Shown here piece by piece: positions 7,870 through 12,001 of a stretch of DNA of 12,001 nucleotides (the stretch's first letter is position 1; each line of letters starts with the position of its first letter). The notes beneath the pieces were generated by a model. That model ran no database searches and was not told the DNA's origin. It saw only the letters and a list, made by a program, of their open reading frames with translations. Origin of the DNA: Clostridium sp. CAG:1013 (GTDB lineage: Bacteria > Bacillota > Clostridia > Oscillospirales > Acutalibacteraceae). Location: the NCBI GenBank assembly GCA_000432995.1, contig HF972686.1, positions 35,047-47,047 of the forward strand, given 5' to 3'. Made by a program: the position numbers and the translations under genes.

Positions 7870-7909
7870 AGGCAAGACTCCCTTCTATATAGAAATAGGC
7901 GTATAAGCG

Positions 7910-7943
7910 AAAAAGAAAAGCCGTGCCCTGAAAAAGGCACGGC
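7910..7943 (-). terminator. Intrinsic terminator inside the hyd operon leader (possible attenuator)
   Basis: On the minus strand GCCGTGCC (7943-7936) pairs perfectly with GGCACGGC (7927-7920) around an 8-base loop and is followed by TTTTCTTTTT (7919-7910). It lies downstream of the hyd promoter and upstream of the first gene. The upstream esterase already has its own terminator, so this one most likely conditions transcription of the hyd operon. Confidence 0.8.
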
Positions 7944-8030
7944 AAATAGGCCGGGGATCCCCCGGAAAAGTTCCTGTTTTGGCCGGCCTTCCGCCTCAAA
8001 TCCTGTTTTCGGCGTCAGGGCTGCTGTTGT
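7944..8030 (-). ncRNA. Structured 5' leader of the hyd operon, candidate cis-regulatory RNA
   Basis: From the predicted transcript start near 8030 to the terminator, the RNA has several possible folds. CCUG (8019-8016) can pair with CAGG (8005-8002), and CGCC (8014-8011), in its loop, with GGCG (7995-7992); together they would form a small H-type pseudoknot. AGGCCGG (7989-7983) can pair with CCGGCCU (7954-7948), which excludes the hairpin CCGGGG/CCCCGG (7965-7960 with 7956-7951). The motif AAAACAGGA occurs twice (8009-8001 and 7980-7972). I do not recognise a known riboswitch class, and no clear antiterminator to the terminator arm is visible. Confidence 0.45.
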
Positions 8031-8087
8031 GGATCTATTATAGCACTGCCGTCTTAGGAATTCAACCTGGAAAACAAGAACTTTTCC
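7964..8087. repeat. 17-bp inverted repeat bracketing the hyd promoter
   Basis: GGAAAAGTTCCTGTTTT (7964-7980) recurs in inverted orientation at 8071-8087 with one mismatch (16 of 17), 90 bp apart. One copy lies just upstream of the -35 box and the other about 50 nt into the leader. Paired operators for a looping regulator, or the ends of a small inserted element, would both fit. Confidence 0.5.
8037..8065 (-). promoter_or_regulatory. Sigma-A promoter of the hyd maturation operon
   Basis: On the minus strand TTGAAT (8065-8060) is followed after exactly 17 bp by TATAAT (8042-8037), and TGC before the -10 makes it an extended -10 promoter. Transcription should begin near 8030, giving a leader of about 160 nt before the regulator gene. 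Confidence 0.8.
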
Positions 8088-8101
8088 TGATTTTTACAAA
8101 T

Positions 8102-8130
8102 GAAAAGAGCCGCCTCCGTGGGGGCAGCTC
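8102..8130 (-). terminator. Terminator of the carboxylesterase gene
   Basis: On the minus strand GAGCTGCC (8130-8123) pairs with GGCGGCTC (8114-8107), 8 bp with one G-U pair, followed by TTTTCATTTG. It lies just after the esterase stop codon and isolates the hyd promoter from upstream transcription. Confidence 0.75.
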
Positions 8131-8139
8131 TCTTTTCCA

Positions 8140-9702
8140 TCAGTGTAGCAGGGTGACTTCCTCTTCGTACAGCTTCCGGGGATCTACCGCCACAGGCAGA
8201 TAGGCCTCATACAGCTTGTCGTCGAAATTGTGTACCAGCCGGTATTCTTTGTCCAGAATCATGGTGGCCAGGTCCCCGGGGACACAGGGAGTCCACTGGG
8301 GCAGGCCGGGGGCAGTGGGCACGCCGTTGTAAGCGAAGTTCACGAACAGCCCCGCCATCACGTCCTCCAGCTGGTCGGACACGCCGGGAATATTGCAGAC
8401 CGGCACCTTGTCCGTGTTGTGGAAGAAGAAGGGAATGTCCGCGCAATGCCAGGCGGGGACGCCGTCGTCCATGGGGAAGTCCAGGGTGAACAGGTAGTTG
8501 TAAGTGGGCGCCTGGGTGTGTTCCGCCTTTTTCCGGCAGAAGTCCTTGGAGGCTTCCCGGGTGAAGGTATCCAGCAGCACCAAATCGGTGAGGGGACGGC
8601 CAGGATAGCACTCTTCAAACAGCTCCACCAGCTCCTGGGTCTTATCCCCCAGGAACCTGTTCAGGTAGGCCAGCTGTTCCTCTCTGGTTTTGGACCGCCG
8701 GTCCGGCAGGCCAGGTCCGAAGGTGGACATCTCTCCGAACACAGTGCCCACCAGGGTGGGGATGGTCTTGGCGTGGGGCGCGAAGCCGATTTCCCGGGGA
8801 TCCCCCAGGTAATAGTCGTTGGGTAGGGGCACGCAGCCAACGTAACCGCCTTCCTCCCGAATGGCCGGGGAAACCTTGTTATAGGCTTCTGCCAGAGCCT
8901 CGTAGGGCAGGGTCTCCAGCTGTTCCACGTCAGCTTCCGTCAGGCCCAGCTCTTTCAGCATTCCCTGGATCAGAGGCCGGCTTTCGGGGTTGCCGGGGCA
9001 GCGAGTGCCGTCGTACACACCGCTCATAATGATGGCCTTGTGAAACAGACCGTTGGCCGCAGGGGTCTGCATCAGGGTGGACACCTTTCCACCGCCGCCG
9101 GACTGACCGAAGATGGTCACGTTGTCCGGGTCGCCGCCGAAATTCCGGATGTTTTCTTTTACCCACTGGAGGGAGGCCACCAGGTCCGCGTTGCCCACGT
9201 TGCCGGAGTTCCAGTATTTTTCCCCATAGGGGGACAGGTCAAGATACCCCAGGATGTTCAGCCGGTGGTTGATGGTCACCACCACCACGTCGCCGAAGCG
9301 GGAGAGATTCTCCCCATCGTAGGCCACCTGCTCAATGGAGGAACCGGCAAAGAAGCCGCCCCCGTGGAACCAGACCATTACCGGGCGCTTGGCTTCCGGG
9401 TCCAGGGACTGGGTCCAGATGTTCAGGTACTGGCAGTTTTCGTCCTTGGGCCAGTACCGGTGAGGGACCTTCACCTCGCCTGCGGCGGTCTCCCGGGTGA
9501 GCATGGGGCAGACGTAGCCGTAGGAATGGGCGTCCCGGATGCCTTTCCAGGGAGCGGGCGGAGTGGGCATCTGAAAGCGTTTGGCGTCGGCGTATTTGAT
9601 GCCCTGGAAAATGTAGGTGCCGTCCACCGCGAAGCCCCGGACCTTGCCGGCCTGGGTTTGCACCACGGGACTGTTCCAGGTGCAGATGAATTCTTTTGCC
9701 AT
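8140..9702 (-). CDS. Type-B carboxylesterase (alpha/beta hydrolase)
   Basis: This 520-residue enzyme should hydrolyse carboxylic esters and resembles bacterial p-nitrobenzyl-esterase-like members of the COesterase family. The oxyanion-hole segment HGGGF is at 113-117. The nucleophile is Ser201 in GQSGGGG, a variant of the common GESAGG elbow. Glu324 (FGEMS) and His419 (AWHCAD) are the likely other triad members. There is no signal peptide, so it acts in the cytoplasm. GGAGGAA (9711-9717) lies 8 bases before the ATG. It follows the aldo/keto reductase gene by 91 bp that contain a strong terminator, and I see no good promoter of its own. The natural substrate is unknown; acetylated or feruloylated glycan fragments are possible given the beta-helix glycosidase nearby. 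Confidence 0.9.
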   Translation of the reverse strand: MAKEFICTWNSPVVQTQAGKVRGFAVDGTYIFQGIKYADAKRFQMPTPPAPWKGIRDAHSYGYVCPMLTRETAAGEVKVPHRYWPKDENCQYLNIWTQSLDPEAKRPVMVWFHGGGFFAGSSIEQVAYDGENLSRFGDVVVVTINHRLNILGYLDLSPYGEKYWNSGNVGNADLVASLQWVKENIRNFGGDPDNVTIFGQSGGGGKVSTLMQTPAANGLFHKAIIMSGVYDGTRCPGNPESRPLIQGMLKELGLTEADVEQLETLPYEALAEAYNKVSPAIREEGGYVGCVPLPNDYYLGDPREIGFAPHAKTIPTLVGTVFGEMSTFGPGLPDRRSKTREEQLAYLNRFLGDKTQELVELFEECYPGRPLTDLVLLDTFTREASKDFCRKKAEHTQAPTYNYLFTLDFPMDDGVPAWHCADIPFFFHNTDKVPVCNIPGVSDQLEDVMAGLFVNFAYNGVPTAPGLPQWTPCVPGDLATMILDKEYRLVHNFDDKLYEAYLPVAVDPRKLYEEEVTLLH

Positions 9703-9740
9703 AATAGGGGTTCCTCCGTTTCATATGAATTGGGCATTGT

Positions 9741-9780
9741 CAACTGAAAACGCGCCGGAGCGTAAAGAAGCTCCGGCGCG
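9741..9780 (-). terminator. Terminator of the aldo/keto reductase gene
   Basis: An 11-bp perfect stem (9751-9761 with 9770-9780, arms CGCGCCGGAGC and its complement) has an 8-base loop. On the minus strand it is followed by TTTTCAGTTG. It sits between the reductase and the esterase. Confidence 0.85.
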
Positions 9781-9793
9781 GGGGTTGTATGGA

Positions 9794-10912
9794 TTACTCC
9801 AGCGTGGCGGCGATCTTCTCCAGTTCCTGAATGATGGAGATGTGCTGAGGACATACGCTCTCGCACTGGCCGCACTGGATGCAGTCGCTGGCCTTGCCCT
9901 TGCCCCGGGTAGCGAAGCCGTAATTGCCCTTGGCCCGTTCCAGGTTGCCGTAGATCAGGTTGGTGTTCATGGCGCTGAACAGGCTGGGGATGACGATCCC
10001 CTGGGGGCAACCCTTGACGCAGTACTGGCAGCTGGTGCAGGGGATGCTGGGCACTTTGGACAGGGCCTCTCTGGCCTGACCGATCACTTCCAGTTCTTCC
10101 TGGGACAGGGGCTGGAAATTCTTCATGGTGGCCAGATTTTCCTCCATCTGGCCCAGGGTGGACATACCGGACAGCACAGTGATGATCCCGTCCAGGGAAG
10201 CGGCGAACCGCAGGGCCCAGGAGGGCAGGTTCTTTTCCGGATCAGCCTTTTGCAGGATGTCCGCCACAGGCTGGGGCGGGGTGGCCAGCAGGCCGCCCTT
10301 GATGGGCTCCATGATGATCACGGGCTTGCCGTGCTTTCTGGCCACTTCATAGCACTTCCGGGACTGGACGGAGCTGTCCTCCCAGTCGGCGTAGTTGATT
10401 TGCAGCTGGACGAATTCCATTTCCGGATGTTTCGTCAGCAGCTCGTCCAGCACATCGGCCTTGTCGTGGAAGGAGAAGCCCACGTGCTTGAGCACGCCTT
10501 TTTCCTTCTGCTCCAGGGCGTAGTCCCAAATGCCGAATTTGTCAAAGGCGGCAGTGCGCTCGTCTCCGCAGTTGTGGAGCAGGTAGAAGTCGAAATATCC
10601 GGCGCCGGTGCGCTTCAAAGAGGTTTGCAGCATGGCTTTGGCTTCCTCGGCCGTGGTGGGACCGGCCCAGGCGGGTAGTTTGGTGGCCAGCTGGAAGCTC
10701 TCCCGGGGATAGCGGTCCACCAGGGCGGTCTTTACAGCTTCCTCAGACTTACCGCCCAAGTAGCCGTAGGCCGTGTCGAAATAGGTGAATCCGGCTTCCA
10801 GGAACTTGTCCACCATCTGCTTGGTCTGTTCAATGTCCACGTCCTCACCCAGCATGGGCAGGCGCATCAATCCAAAACCCAGCTTGGGGATCTCTTGTCC
10901 CAAATAGCTCAT
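9794..10912 (-). CDS. Aldo/keto reductase with C-terminal two-[4Fe-4S] ferredoxin domain
   Basis: The 372-residue protein fuses an aldo/keto reductase barrel (about 1-280) to a ferredoxin-like tail, as in the COG1453 family of anaerobes. The barrel keeps the catalytic set: Asp46 and Tyr51 (FDTAYGY), Lys78 (ATKLP) and His113 (LLHN). Two complete CX2CX2CX3CP motifs follow, at Cys292/295/298/302 and Cys344/347/350/354, each able to hold one [4Fe-4S] cluster. It probably moves electrons between a nicotinamide cofactor and ferredoxin-like partners while reducing a carbonyl; the substrate is unknown. I chose the ATG at 10912-10910, which has GGGAGGT (10919-10925) 6 bases upstream and starts at the family's usual position. 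An in-frame extension to 10960 would read through the promoter. Confidence 0.9.
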   Translation of the reverse strand: MSYLGQEIPKLGFGLMRLPMLGEDVDIEQTKQMVDKFLEAGFTYFDTAYGYLGGKSEEAVKTALVDRYPRESFQLATKLPAWAGPTTAEEAKAMLQTSLKRTGAGYFDFYLLHNCGDERTAAFDKFGIWDYALEQKEKGVLKHVGFSFHDKADVLDELLTKHPEMEFVQLQINYADWEDSSVQSRKCYEVARKHGKPVIIMEPIKGGLLATPPQPVADILQKADPEKNLPSWALRFAASLDGIITVLSGMSTLGQMEENLATMKNFQPLSQEELEVIGQAREALSKVPSIPCTSCQYCVKGCPQGIVIPSLFSAMNTNLIYGNLERAKGNYGFATRGKGKASDCIQCGQCESVCPQHISIIQELEKIAATLE

Positions 10913-10950
10913 AACAATACCTCCCGTAAGAATTTGCCTGACTAATGTAC

Positions 10951-10979
10951 AGTATAGCATAAATTTGCGCTTGTGAAAA
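10951..10979 (-). promoter_or_regulatory. Promoter of the aldo/keto reductase gene
   Basis: On the minus strand TTTTCA (10979-10974) is followed after 17 bp by TATACT (10956-10951), with TGC before the -10. The -35 is weak, but the extended -10 is good and is nearly the same as that of the hyd promoter. Confidence 0.65.
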
Positions 10980-11001
10980 GTCCTTTCCGTGGCTTATGAA
11001 C

Positions 11002-11031
11002 AAAAAACGTCCCCCACTTCTGTGAGGGACG
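11002..11031 (-). terminator. Terminator of the beta-helix glycosidase gene
   Basis: On the minus strand CGTCCCTCAC (11031-11022) pairs with GTGGGGGACG (11017-11008), 10 bp with one G-U pair and a 4-base loop. Six Ts follow (11007-11002). It lies just after the right-edge gene. Confidence 0.9.
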
Positions 11032-11061
11032 CTTTGAGATAAAGATGCAAAATTTCAGATT

Positions 11062-12001
11062 TTAGAACAGACGGCGATCCACAGGAGAAGCCTCGAAGGG
11101 GCCGCTCACAGGGCTGACGCCCCGCTTGTCATCCCAGTAGTCACGGTCGAATACGATGGGAGTGCCATCGGGATTCTCGAAGAGCTGCTCCGGCTCGAAA
11201 GCCTGGCCCAGCAGCTGAGTGGAGACCACCTGGGTGTGGAGTTCGGGCAGCAGGTCGAAGAGGTTGGTCTTCAGGCTGCAAACGCCGTCCTTTTCCTCCA
11301 GTTCGATGGACACGGGCTGGGTCACTACCTGGAAGTTCTCTTCCTTGTCGCAGGGAACAGCGCCGTTGAAGTACACGTTGCCAGAGGTGGTCACAGGCAT
11401 CTTGGCGTAATACTTGCCACGGTCCTCCTTGCGGCCGATGTCTCCCTGATGGAAGAACATTTCCCGCCACTCCTCAGCAGTGGGATAATCGTTGAAGGGA
11501 GCAGTGCCCACCACGGTGTTGATATCCGTCCGGGACAGAGGAGCCACTTTCTGGACAAACACGTTGTTGTAGAAACGGTTGTCGCCGTGGAGGAAGGTCA
11601 TGAAGCCGGCCACTTCGGTGCGGTGAGGCATGTGATAAGGCGTGTACCGGGGACCGCCGGACAGGCCGTTGTCAGTGCCCTGGCTGACGCTGGTAAAGCT
11701 GCCGCAGATCAGGTTGTGGACATAGGCCACACCCTGAGTGGCCAGACGGCCGGCAAACTGGCTGAGGAAAATGTTGTTGTCCACCAGGGTGGGGCCATGG
11801 CTCACCTCGATGAACAGATCCTCGCCGCCCAGCTCTCCAGCCACGGGATCCACATCGCTGTCCTCCACCTGGGAAGCACCGTTGTTGTGGAACAGGTTCT
11901 GGGTGACACGGGTGCCCTGGGCCTGCCAGTCCAGCCAAATGCCACGGGTGCAGTGGTGGATGTGATTGCGGCGGTACACCACGTCGATGGCAGCGTGCAT
12001 C
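11062..12001 (-). CDS. Right-handed beta-helix glycosidase, GH120 beta-xylosidase-like (partial)
   Basis: The visible 312 residues are the C-terminal part of a larger protein that continues past the right edge; the methionine at 12000 is internal. The repeated pattern of Asn-rich rungs (RRNHIHHCTRGIWLDW, TQNLFHNNG, LVDNNIFLS, RFYNNVFVQ) is typical of a parallel beta-helix. The segments IWLDWQAQGTRV, DLFIEVSHGP and TEVAGFMTFLHGDNRFYNN resemble, from memory, GH120 beta-xylosidases. Conserved acids in WLDW and FIEV are candidate catalytic residues, but I cannot assign them firmly. The helix is followed by a C-terminal beta-rich segment ending PVDRRLF. The likely job is release of xylose from xylo-oligosaccharides. 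The N-terminus is missing, so it is unknown whether the enzyme is secreted. Another beta-helix hydrolase or lyase family remains possible. Confidence 0.65.
   Translation of the reverse strand, partial: MHAAIDVVYRRNHIHHCTRGIWLDWQAQGTRVTQNLFHNNGASQVEDSDVDPVAGELGGEDLFIEVSHGPTLVDNNIFLSQFAGRLATQGVAYVHNLICGSFTSVSQGTDNGLSGGPRYTPYHMPHRTEVAGFMTFLHGDNRFYNNVFVQKVAPLSRTDINTVVGTAPFNDYPTAEEWREMFFHQGDIGRKEDRGKYYAKMPVTTSGNVYFNGAVPCDKEENFQVVTQPVSIELEEKDGVCSLKTNLFDLLPELHTQVVSTQLLGQAFEPEQLFENPDGTPIVFDRDYWDDKRGVSPVSGPFEASPVDRRLF

Noticed and set aside
7870..7875. TTG start for the TM1266-type regulator, two codons upstream
   Set aside because: It would lie only 2 bases from the ribosome binding site. The GTG two codons later has 8-base spacing and fits the usual family N-terminus.
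7944..8030. Assignment of the hyd leader to a T-box or another known riboswitch class
   Set aside because: I found no T-box UGG-ACC core, and no core sequence I could match for cobalamin, SAM, FMN, TPP, fluoride or guanidine riboswitches, so it is left as an unassigned structured leader.
9738..9743. Perfect TTGACA as a -35 box for the carboxylesterase
   Set aside because: The position 17 bp downstream falls in the ribosome binding site and reads AACGGA; no -10 is present at any acceptable spacing.
9617..10678. Open frame of 353 codons on the plus strand opposite the aldo/keto reductase and the start of the esterase
   Set aside because: It spans two well-supported genes and the terminator between them, and shows no recognisable domain.
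10913..10960. Sixteen-residue N-terminal extension of the aldo/keto reductase
   Set aside because: It would start inside the predicted promoter and read through the ribosome binding site; the start at 10912 fits both the signals and the family.

Overview
The window looks like chromosomal DNA of a fermentative, strictly anaerobic gut-type Firmicute. Its high GC, GC-rich third codon positions, AGGAGG-type ribosome binding sites, YesM/YesN-like two-component pair and [FeFe]-hydrogenase maturation genes fit the Oscillospiraceae/Flavonifractor-Lawsonibacter side of the Clostridia. That placement is inferred from composition and protein style; no marker gene fixes it.

Layout. (1) Positions 1-57 hold the first 19 codons of a minus-strand gene with a signal-peptide-like start. 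(2) An AT-rich divergent control region (58-294) carries two inverted repeats, an array of CCGACTTT-type direct repeats and an extended -10 promoter. (3) A plus-strand pair (295-3596) encodes a YesM-type sensor kinase and a YesN-type response regulator whose stop and start codons overlap. (4) A strong hairpin terminator (3615-3655) separates the converging operons. (5) A minus-strand operon (7869 down to 3658) encodes a TM1266-type ACT-like regulator, HydE, HydG and HydF. This is the complete set of [FeFe]-hydrogenase H-cluster maturases; no hydrogenase structural gene is in the window. (6) The operon has its own promoter (8037-8065) and a leader of about 160 nt that contains an intrinsic terminator before the first gene. 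(7) A cytoplasmic type-B carboxylesterase (8140-9702) and an aldo/keto reductase with two C-terminal 4Fe-4S motifs (9794-10912) follow, each with its own terminator. (8) The end of a right-handed beta-helix glycosidase, probably GH120-like, enters from the right edge (11062-12001).

How the genes work together. HydG makes the CO/CN-containing iron synthon from tyrosine, HydE processes it, and HydF assembles the diiron precursor and hands it to apo-hydrogenase. The cell therefore very probably makes H2 or bifurcates electrons with an [FeFe] hydrogenase encoded elsewhere. The ferredoxin-like aldo/keto reductase fits the same low-potential, iron-sulfur-rich metabolism. The beta-helix glycosidase, the esterase and the YesMN system beside a secreted-protein gene suggest plant-glycan sensing and breakdown, but linkage among them is only by proximity.

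The least explained parts are the 5' leader of the hyd operon (promoter, alternative folds, terminator, then start codon), a 17-bp inverted repeat that brackets that promoter, and a diverged tandem repeat of about 79 bp between hydG and hydF.
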